Shown in pieces: positions 7,663-17,554 of a DNA stretch of 63,162 nt; the stretch's first letter is position 1; every line of letters begins with the position of its first letter. Under the pieces are notes generated by a model. It had not been told where the DNA came from, did not search any database, and saw only the letters and a program-made list of their open reading frames with translations. The translations under genes and the position numbers were made by a program. This stretch comes from Sporosarcina sp. P32b (GTDB lineage Bacteria; Bacillota; Bacilli; Bacillales_A; Planococcaceae), in assembly GCF_002743335.1 (NCBI RefSeq), contig NZ_PDZB01000019.1, forward strand, positions 1-63,162, read 5' to 3'.

Positions 7663-8454
7663 TTAGCTATTAGTCAGTTGATTTTTGGATGCATTAATTA
7701 ACGTCCGAACCTTTTCGTATTCTCCTTCATGAAGTGCCGTCACGATCGCACTTCCAACGATGACGCCGTCGGCAAGTCCGCCAAGTGTGCGAACATGTTC
7801 CGGAGTAGAAATACCGAATCCTGCGAGAACTGGAACGGAACTTGCTGCCTTTAGACGCTCCAAGTGACCTTCAAGTCCTTCTGTAAATGATGAACGGACA
7901 CCCGTGATGCCGTTTACTGTCACTGCGTAAATAAATCCTTCTGCTGCTTTCGCGATGGCTTCAATACGCTCAGCTGGACTGGTTAGAGAAACTAATTGAA
8001 TTAACGCTACTTCGCTGTTTTTCAGTGCTTCTTTTAGTAAACCACTTTCTTCGAGTGGTAGATCCGGAACGATTAAACCGTAGACACCGCTTGCTTCACA
8101 ATCTGCCGCAATTGATTGCAAGCCATAGCTAAGCACAGGATTCAAATACGTCATGATTACTAGGGGAATCTGAACTTCTTCTTTGAATGAAGCAAGTTCT
8201 GTCATAATCTTTCGTAATGTAATGCCTTCAGCTAACGCACGCTCACCAGCTTGCTGAATCACATCACCGTCAGCTACCGGATCGGAAAATGGTATACCTA
8301 CTTCAATAGCCGTTGCGCCCGCTTCTTGCAGGAATAATATCGTCTTCTTTAACGTCTGTAATCCACCGTCACCCGCCATTATATAAGGTACAAATGCTTT
8401 ATCTCCTTGTTCATTACATTGCACAATTGCTTGTGTCACTAGTTTTTTCGTCAT
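7663..8454 (-). CDS. trpA: Tryptophan synthase alpha chain
   Basis: The alpha subunit cleaves indole-3-glycerol phosphate to indole and glyceraldehyde 3-phosphate and channels the indole to TrpB. The 263-aa barrel has the catalytic Glu in [11 protein letters not shown] and the Asp in PVADGDVIQ. The conserved phosphate-binding GFGIST and [10 protein letters not shown] stretches follow. It is the last gene of trpEDCFBA. Its start overlaps the trpB stop by four bases, and a strong terminator follows. Confidence 0.98.
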   Translation of the reverse strand: MTKKLVTQAIVQCNEQGDKAFVPYIMAGDGGLQTLKKTILFLQEAGATAIEVGIPFSDPVADGDVIQQAGERALAEGITLRKIMTELASFKEEVQIPLVIMTYLNPVLSYGLQSIAADCEASGVYGLIVPDLPLEESGLLKEALKNSEVALIQLVSLTSPAERIEAIAKAAEGFIYAVTVNGITGVRSSFTEGLEGHLERLKAASSVPVLAGFGISTPEHVRTLGGLADGVIVGSAIVTALHEGEYEKVRTLINASKNQLTNS

Positions 8455-9641
8455 ATGGATTGACCTCCCAGCGCATCACGTACTGTTTGCATGTCTTTAT
8501 CGCCACGCCCCGATAAACAGATAACGAGTAGCTCATCTTCCTTCATTTCTTTCGCTAACTGCACTGCATAATAAACAGCGTGTGCACTTTCAAGAGCTGG
8601 AATAATTCCTTCTACACGTGACAGTAATTGCACCGCTTCAAGCGCTTGCTGATCCGTGACAGAATCATACTGCACACGCTTGATATCAGCTAAATGGCAA
8701 TGCTCAGGTCCTACTGCAGGATAATCGAGGCCCGCGGAAATGGAATGCGCTTCTTGAATAAATCCATCCTCGTCTTGCAATACGTACATATACGCACCGT
8801 GCAATACTCCTTCTTGTTTACCTGCAATGGCTGCTGCATGTTTGCCTGTTGAAATACCGCTACCCGCGGCTTCTACTCCGTACAACTTCACGTCTTGATC
8901 ATCAACGAATGGGTGGAACATACCGATCGCGTTACTACCACCACCAATGCAAGCTACAACTGCATCAGGCAGACGTCCTTCGTGCTCCACGATTTGCTTA
9001 CGTGTTTCATCACCAATCACTCGCTGGAAATCACGAACGATTTGCGGGAATGGATGCGGGCCTAAAGCCGATCCAAGAATATAATGTGTATCTTCTACAT
9101 TGGAAACCCAGTAGCGCAATGCTTCATTGACTGCATCCTTCAATGTACCTGAACCTTTATCAACGGAAACTACTTTCGTACCGAGCAGTTCCATGCGGAA
9201 AACATTCAGTTCTTGACGACGGATATCTTCTTTGCCCATGAATACAACGCATTCGAGACCGAGTAACGCACAAGCAGTAGCTGTTGCCACACCATGTTGA
9301 CCCGCTCCTGTTTCGGCTACAATTTTCTTCTTACCCATACGAATCGCAAGCAACGCCTGGCCAAGAGAGTTGTTAATCTTATGAGCACCTGTGTGATTCA
9401 AATCTTCACGCTTCAAATAAATTTTTGCGCCACCTGCATGCTTCGTCAAACGCTCTGCAAAAAACAATGGAGTTTCACGACCTACAAACTCTTTCAAATA
9501 ATAATCCAATTCCTTTGAAAATGCGGGATCTTGCTGCGCTTCTTCGTAAGCAGTTTCTAACTCCTGCAATGCTGTCATCAATGTTTCCGGAACGAATTGA
9601 CCCCCGAATTTACCGTAGCGTCCTTTAGTTTCTGTTGTCAT
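8451..9641 (-). CDS. trpB: Tryptophan synthase beta chain
   Basis: A PLP enzyme that joins indole and serine to give tryptophan. The 396-aa protein carries the PLP lysine in [11 protein letters not shown], the phosphate-binding GGGSNAIG and the hinge [10 protein letters not shown]. The length is normal for TrpB1. It overlaps the trpF end by 17 bases and the trpA start by four, indicating translational coupling in the operon. Confidence 0.98.
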   Translation of the reverse strand: MTTETKGRYGKFGGQFVPETLMTALQELETAYEEAQQDPAFSKELDYYLKEFVGRETPLFFAERLTKHAGGAKIYLKREDLNHTGAHKINNSLGQALLAIRMGKKKIVAETGAGQHGVATATACALLGLECVVFMGKEDIRRQELNVFRMELLGTKVVSVDKGSGTLKDAVNEALRYWVSNVEDTHYILGSALGPHPFPQIVRDFQRVIGDETRKQIVEHEGRLPDAVVACIGGGSNAIGMFHPFVDDQDVKLYGVEAAGSGISTGKHAAAIAGKQEGVLHGAYMYVLQDEDGFIQEAHSISAGLDYPAVGPEHCHLADIKRVQYDSVTDQQALEAVQLLSRVEGIIPALESAHAVYYAVQLAKEMKEDELLVICLSGRGDKDMQTVRDALGGQSI

Positions 9642-10257
9642 GACGATCTCTCCTACCCTTCGCTGTATGAATAAACGTTTGAATGCGTTCCGTGTCTTTT
9701 TGCTTCTCTATCTCTACTCCACTTGATACATCGACCATATATGGTTTCACTTGCCCTAGCGCTTCCTGTACATTTCCTGCATGCAGTCCTCCAGCTAAAA
9801 TAATTTGTTCTTTTGATACTCCTGCATTTTCAAGTAACGACCAGTCAAATGTTTTACCACTACCGCCTTTATATTCAACACCTGGTGTATCAAATAAATA
9901 ATAATCCACGTCATATGTGGTAGCGAGTTTTACGTCGTCTTCATTTTCAATAGCAAGTGCTTTAATAGAAGGTAATCCTACTTGTTGAATGAAGGCAGGT
10001 GTCTCATCGCCATGATACTGGATGTAATCGAGCGGCACCTCATCGTAAATCTTTTGTAACTGCTCTTTCGTTTCATTCACAAAGACTCCGATCTTTAGTA
10101 CGGACGATGGAATGAGTTTCGCAAGTTTCTGTGCCTGCTCTACTGTCACTTCCCTACGGCTTGGTGCAAATACAAAACCTATAGCATCAGCGCCCGCATC
10201 CACAGCAGCTTGTACATGTTCAGGCTTCATCAGCCCGCAAATCTTTACTTTTGTCAT
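9625..10257 (-). CDS. trpF: Phosphoribosylanthranilate isomerase
   Basis: Converts N-(5-phosphoribosyl)anthranilate to the ribulose form (CdRP). The 210-aa barrel opens with [10 protein letters not shown], whose Cys is the general base, and has the general acid Asp in [17 protein letters not shown]. The phosphate site [11 protein letters not shown] and VDVSSGVE follow. It is separate from TrpC, as in Bacillus, not fused as in enterics. It overlaps trpC by four bases. Confidence 0.97.
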   Translation of the reverse strand: MTKVKICGLMKPEHVQAAVDAGADAIGFVFAPSRREVTVEQAQKLAKLIPSSVLKIGVFVNETKEQLQKIYDEVPLDYIQYHGDETPAFIQQVGLPSIKALAIENEDDVKLATTYDVDYYLFDTPGVEYKGGSGKTFDWSLLENAGVSKEQIILAGGLHAGNVQEALGQVKPYMVDVSSGVEIEKQKDTERIQTFIHTAKGRRDRHDNRN

Positions 10258-11042
10258 GGACGAGCCACGCGCTTTTCCACTTGTAATGCTTGCAGGGCTT
10301 CTTTTACTGAATCACTGCGCATCAAAGATTCTCCGACAAGTACTGCACTTGCTCCAGCTTTTGCTGCACGCTCTGCATCCTCAGGTCCCCAGATTCCGCT
10401 CTCACTGATGAACACACGCTCTTCATCAAACGGGAAGTGCGATGCGATCAATTCTGTCTGTGCTAGATCCACTTCGAATGTATGCAAATCACGGTTGTTG
10501 ACGCCGATAATTCTCGCGTCAATCGATAATGCGCGTTGCAACTCTTCGATGCTATGCACTTCTACTAGCACATCCAAGCCTTCTTCGTTGGCATACGTAT
10601 ACAGGCTTCCGAGTGTTTCATCATCGAGTGCAGCCACAATCAATAATATGACGGATGCACCCGCGCTTTTCGCTTGGTCAATCTGTATTTTATGAATCAT
10701 AAAGTCTTTGCATAATAATGCGATCGGTACAGCATCCGCTACTGCAGACAAGTCTTCAAATGATCCTTTAAAGAATTCCTTATCCGTCAATACGGAAATA
10801 CACGCAGCACCAGCTTCATAATAAGCTGTCGCCTGTTCAACAGGGTTCGCACCTTCTGCAATCAACCCTTTAGAGGGAGATGCACGTTTCATTTCAGAAA
10901 TGACTTGTAGTTGTTTCGCTTTCACCAGTGTTTGATAGAGTGACGGACGTGTAATTTCCCGTTCCGGAAACGTCACGTTACTCGCTAGCAATTGATCTAC
11001 TTCTATTTTCTTCTGTGCAATAATTTTATCTAAAATCGTCAT
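10254..11042 (-). CDS. trpC: Indole-3-glycerol phosphate synthase
   Basis: Closes the indole ring from CdRP. The 262-aa barrel begins with the usual helix ILDKIIAQKKIEVDQL. It shows the catalytic lysine in SEMKRASPSKG, a second lysine in LLCKDFM, and the Asn and Ser of GVNNRDL and ISESGIWGPED. It overlaps trpD by four bases and trpF by four bases. Confidence 0.97.
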   Translation of the reverse strand: MTILDKIIAQKKIEVDQLLASNVTFPEREITRPSLYQTLVKAKQLQVISEMKRASPSKGLIAEGANPVEQATAYYEAGAACISVLTDKEFFKGSFEDLSAVADAVPIALLCKDFMIHKIQIDQAKSAGASVILLIVAALDDETLGSLYTYANEEGLDVLVEVHSIEELQRALSIDARIIGVNNRDLHTFEVDLAQTELIASHFPFDEERVFISESGIWGPEDAERAAKAGASAVLVGESLMRSDSVKEALQALQVEKRVARP

Positions 11043-12076
11043 TGGATAACCGCCTTTTGCCGAATCTTTTCGCTGAATGCGACGACGGCATCTAGTTTTT
11101 CTAACGCTTTGCCTGACAGGATACTTTCCGTAGCAACTTTCACGCCTTCTTGGATTGTGGTAACTTGGCCATTTGCAAATAAACCAATTCCTGCATTCAA
11201 CACCACTGTATCAAACTTCGGGCCTCGTTCCCCACCTAAGATTGACCGAGTAGTCGCAGCGTTTTCCACAGCGTCTCCACCTTTAATCGCTGACAACGGT
11301 GCATATTCAAGCCCTACATCATCCGCAGTCAATGAAAATGGAATTAAATCACCATGATCGAGTAATACAAATTCATTCTGGCCCGCAAGAGACGCTTCGT
11401 CCATTCCGCCTGCCCCACTCACGACAATCGCTCTTTCACGTCCTAGCATTCTGAGTACTGACGCATATTCCATAATGAAATCCGGACGGTTAATACCAGT
11501 GAATTGAGTTTCAAGTGATACGGGATTCGTTAAAGGTCCAACTAAGTTGAAGATGGTCGTCTTCCCGATTTTGTTTCGTATAGCTCCAATCCGTTTCATT
11601 TTCGGATGAATAGATGGTGCGAATAAGAATGCAATCCCTTGCTGTTCCAGTAAATTCTGCATATCAGGTATTTGGAAGTCGGAATGAATGCCAAGTGCAT
11701 CCAGGACGTCCTGGCTTCCTGATGCGCTCGAAATTTTACGGTTACCGTGTTTCGCAACTTGGACCCCAGCACCCGCTAAGACGAATGCAGCTGTCGTACT
11801 AATATTGAACGTATTGACACCGTCTCCACCCGTTCCGCAGTTATCCAGATAACGCGCCTCTGTAGGCGTCAGGTCATTTGCATATGATTTCATAACAGCT
11901 GCCAACGCAGCTACTTCATGTGATGTTTCACCTTTTTTCGATAACGCGATCAAAAACTGTGCAATTTGATCTTCATCTGTCGCTTCATTAAACATCAGCT
12001 CAGCTGCTTCTCTCATCTCTTCATACATCAGGTGGCGTTGCTTCTCTACTATGCTTAAAAACCTCTCCATACTCAT
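11039..12076 (-). CDS. trpD: Anthranilate phosphoribosyltransferase
   Basis: Adds the phosphoribosyl group from PRPP to anthranilate. The 345-aa protein has the PRPP-binding loop GTGGDGVNTFNIST, the anthranilate-site region KHGNRKISS, and the metal-binding pair in the GMDEASL stretch. It follows trpE after a 58-base gap that shows no promoter. Met3 (12070) is better spaced from the GGGAAGAG site than Met1, so the protein may be two residues shorter. Anthranilate could come from TrpE or from the kynurenine operon at 41.9-44.6 kb. Confidence 0.97.
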   Translation of the reverse strand: MSMERFLSIVEKQRHLMYEEMREAAELMFNEATDEDQIAQFLIALSKKGETSHEVAALAAVMKSYANDLTPTEARYLDNCGTGGDGVNTFNISTTAAFVLAGAGVQVAKHGNRKISSASGSQDVLDALGIHSDFQIPDMQNLLEQQGIAFLFAPSIHPKMKRIGAIRNKIGKTTIFNLVGPLTNPVSLETQFTGINRPDFIMEYASVLRMLGRERAIVVSGAGGMDEASLAGQNEFVLLDHGDLIPFSLTADDVGLEYAPLSAIKGGDAVENAATTRSILGGERGPKFDTVVLNAGIGLFANGQVTTIQEGVKVATESILSGKALEKLDAVVAFSEKIRQKAVIQ

Positions 12077-12134
12077 CTCTTCCCTTCTCGTCTGGATGTT
12101 TACGCGATCTCTCGATAAGGCTTGAGCCTGCCAA

Positions 12135-13517
12135 TTACTTGGTCATTTCTGTTGCTTCTAGTAAAGAACGGGCTTTATTGGATGTTTCTTTATATTCTAA
12201 CGAAGGAACAGAGGCTCCTACTATTCCAGCGCCTGCCTGAACATACGCTTTGCCTTCTTTTACGAGCATTGTACGGATCGTCAATGCGAAGTCGATATTA
12301 CCGTTAAGACCAATATACCCGATAGCACCTCCGTAAATCCCACGATGCTGATCTTCCAGCTCATCAATCATATCCATAGCAACCGGTTTAGGGGAACCTG
12401 TTACAGTCCCTGCTGGCATTGTCGCTTTCAGTGCATCCAGTGCATGTAAGCCTGGCGCAAGGTCACCGGTCACTTCGGAAACTAAGTGCATAACATGTTC
12501 ATAGCGAACGGTTTCCAAATAATTTGCGACTTCAATCGTTTCAGGACGACAGATTTGTTGCAGTTCTTTCTTGCTGACTTCCACTAGCATATCGTGTTCG
12601 GATAACTCTTTCGGATCATTGCGTAATTCGATTTCAAGCGCTTTGTCTTCCGCTTGATCTCGTCCTCTTCTGCGAGTGCCTGCAATTGGGTTCGTTAATA
12701 CTTTATCTCCGGTTACACGCACGAGACTTTCGGGTGACGTTCCGATTACTGTATGATCTTCAAACTCCATGTAATACATATAGGGAGATGGATTACGGCG
12801 ACGCAGTTTACGATACAACGCAAACGGATCACCTGTAATATCTGCTTCAAAGCGACGTGACAGAACGACTTGTTCCGCCTGTCCCTCTTTAATCGCATCT
12901 ATGACAATTTGGACACGACGCTCAAACTCTTCTTTGGAAATGGCACAACGATAATCAGAAAGGGAAACACTATCTTCTTTATCGACTGAACCATTGACGA
13001 TCATATCCTCGATAGCATCCAAGTCAGGTGCTTCGTATACTGGATTGATTTCTGTATGCAGCAACGTCACTTCGTGCAATTGATGGTCATAGATCACGAT
13101 AGTATCGTAAATATTGAAGTAGACATCCGGCATCTGGAGGTCATCAGCTGTTCGCTGTTCACCATTTCTTGCTGCTCCATACCCCACATAACCAACCGCA
13201 CCGCCTGTAAACGGGAAACCTGCATCTTCCGTAATACGTGGCATGAGACGCTTCAATAACGTATAAAGATCCCCTTCATGCGTATACGTTCTATTCGTTG
13301 AGTAGACAATCTCTTCTACCACACCATCCCGACCACGATAGGCTTTTTGAGGATTCAGTCCAATGAATGAATAGCGTCCTGACCCACCTGCTTGCGAAGA
13401 GCTCTCCAACAGGAACTTATGATTTCCTTTCAATCTTCTAAATATCAAAATAGGGGTTAAGGAATCTCCTTCAATCTTTCTCGTCGTTACCCGTAAGTTC
13501 TTCTGCTCTGTCATCAT
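12135..13517 (-). CDS. trpE: Anthranilate synthase component I
   Basis: Makes anthranilate from chorismate, using ammonia released by a TrpG/PabA glutaminase. The C-terminal chorismate-binding domain shows PSPYMYYMEF, GTSPESLVR and GTRRRGRD. The N-terminal LLES motif (KFLLESSSQ) is the tryptophan feedback site, so end-product inhibition is expected. Met3 at 13517 is chosen because GAGGAG lies eight bases upstream; Met1 (13523) is too close. No trpG is present in the operon or window, so an amphibolic PabA elsewhere probably serves, as in B. subtilis. Transcription is governed by the T-box leader. Confidence 0.97.
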   Translation of the reverse strand: MMTEQKNLRVTTRKIEGDSLTPILIFRRLKGNHKFLLESSSQAGGSGRYSFIGLNPQKAYRGRDGVVEEIVYSTNRTYTHEGDLYTLLKRLMPRITEDAGFPFTGGAVGYVGYGAARNGEQRTADDLQMPDVYFNIYDTIVIYDHQLHEVTLLHTEINPVYEAPDLDAIEDMIVNGSVDKEDSVSLSDYRCAISKEEFERRVQIVIDAIKEGQAEQVVLSRRFEADITGDPFALYRKLRRRNPSPYMYYMEFEDHTVIGTSPESLVRVTGDKVLTNPIAGTRRRGRDQAEDKALEIELRNDPKELSEHDMLVEVSKKELQQICRPETIEVANYLETVRYEHVMHLVSEVTGDLAPGLHALDALKATMPAGTVTGSPKPVAMDMIDELEDQHRGIYGGAIGYIGLNGNIDFALTIRTMLVKEGKAYVQAGAGIVGASVPSLEYKETSNKARSLLEATEMTK

Positions 13518-13569
13518 GATCATTCTCCTCTTCTCTATGGACTACCGTATAATTCATGTGATTAAATAG

Positions 13570-13901
13570 AAAAAGCCCTCTGCAAACAGAGCCAGTTAGC
13601 CTGTTGCAGAGGACGATTATGTAACCGCGTTGCCACCTCAAATTGAAGCACCGAAGTACTTCCACTTTATGTGTTTTCACACTGCCCTTAACGCGAGCAA
13701 ACGTCTGTTTTTCATCAAAACAGCTGCCATAAGTCCATTCACGAACGATGTGTATCAGTTTTCACCAGCCACTGACTCTCTAGGAAGCACATGCAATCGC
13801 TACTCTTCTTATTCATATCTTTTCGCTATTCTCTTCTCTGCTAACTCATCTCATCTGCCGGGACGATTCCGCTATCGAAACCTTCTGTCCATCTAGTTAT
13901 T
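13570..13901 (-). promoter_or_regulatory. T-box riboswitch, tRNA-Trp specific, of the trp operon
   Basis: The trpE leader on the minus strand has the main T-box parts. The distal stem I includes the AGAGAGTCAGTGGCTGGTG stretch. The specifier loop reads GAA-TGG-A, with the TGG codon at 13737-13735. The T-box core GAGGTGGCAACGCGG is at 13639-13625. Its TGGC bulge would pair with the GCCA end of tRNA-Trp. A terminator follows (13612-13571), with arms CCTCTGCAACAG and CTGTTTGCAGAGG and a GCTTTTT tail. Uncharged tRNA-Trp should favour the antiterminator and switch the operon on. B. subtilis uses TRAP here instead. Confidence 0.95.
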
Positions 13902-13907
13902 ATATTT

Positions 13908-13936
13908 ATCTTAATATGCAGAATCTTTAATGTCAA
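13908..13936 (-). promoter_or_regulatory. trp operon promoter
   Basis: On the minus strand a consensus TTGACA (13936-13931) is followed after 17 bases by TAAGAT (13913-13908). The start of transcription should be near 13901, giving a leader of about 380 bases that holds the T-box. Confidence 0.8.
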
Positions 13937-13955
13937 CAATTTCTTACGGAAAAAA

Positions 13956-13964
13956 TGCTATAAT
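13956..13964 (+). promoter_or_regulatory. Extended -10 promoter of the pseudouridine synthase gene
   Basis: TGCTATAAT is a full extended -10 element, 36 bases before the start codon. No good -35 is visible. It lies back to back with the trp promoter. Confidence 0.5.
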
Positions 13965-13999
13965 TAGCTTATTGCGACAAGTGCGGGAGGAGAATCTTT

Positions 14000-14704
14000 A
14001 TGCGAATCAATAAATTTCTAAGTGGTGCAGGAATTGTATCCAGACGAGGTGCAGATCAGTGGATTGCTGACGGTCGCGTGAAAATCAACGGACAACTCGC
14101 GGAACTAGGAAGTAAAGTCGAGGTCGACGATCAAGTAGAAGTCGACGGCAAGCTAGTCGAACAAGAAGAGCAGTTAGTTTATATCGCACTGAATAAACCA
14201 GTAGGTATCACTAGCACAACAGAACGTCATATTGAAGGCAATGTTATAGACTTTGTTAATCACCCATTACGTATTTTCCACATCGGACGTTTGGACAAAG
14301 ATTCAGACGGTTTATTACTATTAACGAACGACGGCGATATCGTCAATGAAATCCTTAGGGAAGAATATGGTCACGAAAAGGAATACATCGTTACAGTGGA
14401 TAGTCCCCTAACCGCTTCGTTTATTTCACAAATGGAAAACGGAGTGAAGATCCTCGATACTGTAACGAAACCTTGTACGGTGAAAAAGCTCGGGCCTAAA
14501 ACTTTTTCTATCATCTTGACACAAGGTTTAAATCGTCAAATCCGTAGAATGTGCGCAGCGCTTGGCTATCATATACGTCGCTTGCAACGTGTACGAATAC
14601 TTACTATTGAATTGGGTGATCTCCCAATTGGCGAATGGCGTGAACTAACAGATGCAGAGCGTAATAAGTTATTCAAAACACTTCATTACGAACCGAAAAG
14701 ATAA
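14000..14704 (+). CDS. rRNA pseudouridine synthase, RsuA/RluF family
   Basis: Converts a uridine in ribosomal RNA to pseudouridine. The 234-aa protein has an N-terminal S4 RNA-binding domain (MRINKFLSGAGIVSRRGAD) and a catalytic domain with the active Asp in HIGRLDKDSDGLLLLTND. The GLNRQIRRMCAALGY block is typical. The sequence looks closest to the RluF group of 23S rRNA enzymes, but the exact target cannot be read. GGGAGGA lies seven bases before the ATG. It has its own promoter and terminator. Confidence 0.9.
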   Translation: MRINKFLSGAGIVSRRGADQWIADGRVKINGQLAELGSKVEVDDQVEVDGKLVEQEEQLVYIALNKPVGITSTTERHIEGNVIDFVNHPLRIFHIGRLDKDSDGLLLLTNDGDIVNEILREEYGHEKEYIVTVDSPLTASFISQMENGVKILDTVTKPCTVKKLGPKTFSIILTQGLNRQIRRMCAALGYHIRRLQRVRILTIELGDLPIGEWRELTDAERNKLFKTLHYEPKR

Positions 14705-14748
14705 AAAGATCATGGAAGAGCTTTACAAAGCCTTCCGTGATCTTTTTT
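14703..14748 (+). terminator. Terminator of the pseudouridine synthase gene
   Basis: AAGATCATGGAAG pairs with CTTCCGTGATCTT (one G-U pair) and TTTTTT follows. Confidence 0.88.
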
Positions 14749-14959
14749 ACTATGCAAGCACTCAAATTCCAACACCTCTAATAACCTATATATATTCCCT
14801 TCAATAACTAGTTCAAAACTCTCTCATTCATGCTATAATCAGACAGTTAATATATTTAATTCTATCTATTAGGTATTTTTATTTAATTTCATAATACTTA
14901 GCATTCAAATAAAGGTCTATTCTATTTCCATAACTGCTTTTAAGAAAGGATGTGCATTT

Positions 14960-17377
14960 ATGCCGTTACATACTCCTAGTATTTCTTCACATCTATCCAC
15001 GCTACTTGATGAAAAGTTCTGCATATCACTCATTGACTTAAATGGTCATCTGACCTATGTAAATCAGAATTTTTGTGAGCTGACAGGTTATAGCGAAGAG
15101 GAGCTAATTGGTAGAACCTGGGCAATGTTAAATAGGGAATTCTCTATTGAAGAGACGCTTTATACGCTTTCGAAGCATTTTATCCATGAAACCGTCTATC
15201 AAGAATCTATACAGATTTACTCTAAGCCAGGCACAGTACACTGGTTGGATATTACTATTGTACCCATTTATGATACTGCCGGAAATTTAACTAGTTATCT
15301 CTCTCTTGATATAGATGTAACCGGATCGAAATTGGTCTCAAACGAGTATGACAAAACACGTGCCGACTTGCAAAACTTTAAATATGCACTAGATGAATCA
15401 GCAGTAGTCGTCATCACCAATCCACAGGGTGTAATTACGTATGTCAATAACCGCTTCTGTACCCTTTCGGAGTACTCACGTAATGAGCTGATCGGCAAAA
15501 CACATAGGGTAGTCAACTCAGGCACACATCCTAAAAGCTTCTTTGCAAATATGTGGAAAACAATTCAATCCGGTCGAGTATGGAGAGGCGTAATCCGTAA
15601 TAGGTCGAAGTCCGGAAATCTTTATTGGGTCCATACGACAGTCGTTCCGTTTATTGGTTCTGATGGTAGACCGTTCCAATACATTTCTATACGCCAAGAC
15701 GTGACTTCCCAAATGGAAGCAGAAAAGTCATTAGAGTTAGCATTAAAAAATGATTTTACTACGACAGTGAAAAACCTTCAAAACGCTATTTTTAAATATT
15801 CTTTTGATGAAAATGATCAAATCAATATTACATTACTAGAAGGAAAAGTAGCCGAACAACTTGGAATTACTGCAGATATGCTTAATCAATTCACATCCAG
15901 TAAAAGTTTCACTTTGTCTACATTCAAACGACAGCTTCTTGGGGCTTTACTTGGCCGTGTTGGACAGTTTGAAATTGACTATCAATCTAGAACCTTTCTA
16001 GTTTATTTGTCTCCTATTTTCGAAGGTAAGAATGTAGTCGAAGTTGTCGGTACCGCCAGTGACATTACCGACCGGAAAGAAGCTGAACGTTTAGTCGAAC
16101 ATATGGCATTTCACGACCATCTAACCGGATTACCTAACAGAAGGTTACTTAAGCAGACAGTAGAAGACTTGATTAAGAATCGTTTAAACAACCGGGAACC
16201 TTTTGCTCTGCTTTATATGGACCTGGATCGATTTAAAAATATTAATGATTCTATGGGTCACTATGTAGGTGACCAATTGCTAAAAGCGGTTGGTGCAAGA
16301 TTACAGACGCTCGTTAGACAAAATGACTTGGTCGGTCGACTTAGTGGAGATGAGTTTCTTATTCTATGTTCTTCCACGACGAAACAAGGCGCACGAATGG
16401 TCGCCCAGCGAATCGTCGATGAAGTATCAAAATCATTCCTCATTGATTACTTGGAAATCTTTATTGCGCCAAGCATCGGAATCAGCATGTTCCCAGACGA
16501 CGGAGCCCAATACGATACACTTATTCGTAATGCGGACTCTGCTATGTATTTAGCAAAACAATCGGGTAAAAGCACATATCAATTTTTCACAGAAGAACTT
16601 TATAAAGACTTGATGGAACGAACTTTAATTGAGATGGAATTACGCCAAGTCCTTCATAAAAAGGAATTGTCTCTACATTACCAGCCGCAATATGAATTTA
16701 ATACAGGAAATATGATTGGTGTAGAAGCATTGGTACGCTGGCAACACCCTTCGCGAGGGATGATACCTCCTGGTCAATTCATTCCGATAGCAGAAGAAAC
16801 TGGGATGATTCTTGCTATTGGTTTGTGGGTGCTAGAGACTGCTTGTAGACAAGCTAAAGAGTGGCAAGACTTAGGCTACACTTCACTATTAATGAGCGTC
16901 AACGTTTCCTTACGGCAGTTTAAAAGTATTAGTTTTGTGACCGATGTCAAAGACACCCTTCATAAAACGGGTCTGCTGCCACGCTATTTGAATATCGAAA
17001 TTACAGAGAGTATGACCTCCGATGTTGACTATTGCCAAAACATTTTACAAGATCTTCGTGAAATCGGCATTAAAATTAGTATCGATGATTTCGGAACGGG
17101 TTATTCCTCATTAAGTTATTTAACTAAGTTTCCTTTAACTCATCTTAAAATTGATCAATCTTTTGTTAGAGAATTACATTCAAATTCAGTTATTGTCAAA
17201 GCTATTATTGATTTGGCTAAGAACTTACACTTACGAGTGATTGCGGAAGGGGTCGAAACTCACGAACAGGCCGAATTTCTTCGTAAACTTGAATGTGATG
17301 AAGCACAAGGTTTCTTGTATTCGAGACCTGTGCCTCCCGATGAAATTTTACAGTTATTCACTACTATAAAACCATAA
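14960..17377 (+). CDS. PAS-GGDEF-EAL cyclic-di-GMP signalling protein
   Basis: An 805-aa soluble protein. It has two clear PAS domains at about residues 10-125 and 130-250, a third PAS-like stretch at about 255-370, GGDEF at about 375-540 and EAL at about 550-800. The GGDEF signature is SGDEF, with an RxxD inhibitory site (RQND) five residues before it. The EAL side is intact: GVEALVRW, the metal-binding DDFGTGYSSL, KIDQSFV and AEGVET. It is therefore more surely a phosphodiesterase. The altered GGDEF may bind GTP as a regulator or retain weak cyclase activity. AAAGGA lies nine bases before the ATG. It is monocistronic with its own terminator. Confidence 0.92.
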   Translation: MPLHTPSISSHLSTLLDEKFCISLIDLNGHLTYVNQNFCELTGYSEEELIGRTWAMLNREFSIEETLYTLSKHFIHETVYQESIQIYSKPGTVHWLDITIVPIYDTAGNLTSYLSLDIDVTGSKLVSNEYDKTRADLQNFKYALDESAVVVITNPQGVITYVNNRFCTLSEYSRNELIGKTHRVVNSGTHPKSFFANMWKTIQSGRVWRGVIRNRSKSGNLYWVHTTVVPFIGSDGRPFQYISIRQDVTSQMEAEKSLELALKNDFTTTVKNLQNAIFKYSFDENDQINITLLEGKVAEQLGITADMLNQFTSSKSFTLSTFKRQLLGALLGRVGQFEIDYQSRTFLVYLSPIFEGKNVVEVVGTASDITDRKEAERLVEHMAFHDHLTGLPNRRLLKQTVEDLIKNRLNNREPFALLYMDLDRFKNINDSMGHYVGDQLLKAVGARLQTLVRQNDLVGRLSGDEFLILCSSTTKQGARMVAQRIVDEVSKSFLIDYLEIFIAPSIGISMFPDDGAQYDTLIRNADSAMYLAKQSGKSTYQFFTEELYKDLMERTLIEMELRQVLHKKELSLHYQPQYEFNTGNMIGVEALVRWQHPSRGMIPPGQFIPIAEETGMILAIGLWVLETACRQAKEWQDLGYTSLLMSVNVSLRQFKSISFVTDVKDTLHKTGLLPRYLNIEITESMTSDVDYCQNILQDLREIGIKISIDDFGTGYSSLSYLTKFPLTHLKIDQSFVRELHSNSVIVKAIIDLAKNLHLRVIAEGVETHEQAEFLRKLECDEAQGFLYSRPVPPDEILQLFTTIKP

Positions 17378-17381
17378 TATG

Positions 17382-17417
17382 TAGCCAACAGACAGACGTC
17401 TGCTGGCTATTTTTTTA
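17382..17417 (+). terminator. Terminator of the PAS-GGDEF-EAL gene
   Basis: TAGCCAACAGA pairs with TCTGCTGGCTA with one mismatch, followed by a run of seven Ts. Confidence 0.85.
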
Positions 17418-17554
17418 TAATGACAGCTGATGAACTACTTTTCATCGACATATTACTAGAAATATTATTCTTCCTATTAATTTTGTGCTATAGTTTTCTT
17501 TATATTTAAATTATTTTGATATACATAGATAACTAGTTACAGGGAGTGATGTGA

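Noticed and set aside
13524..13901. TRAP binding region in the trp leader
   Set aside because: The leader shows no series of GAG/TAG triplets with regular spacing near the terminator, and the T-box elements explain it fully.
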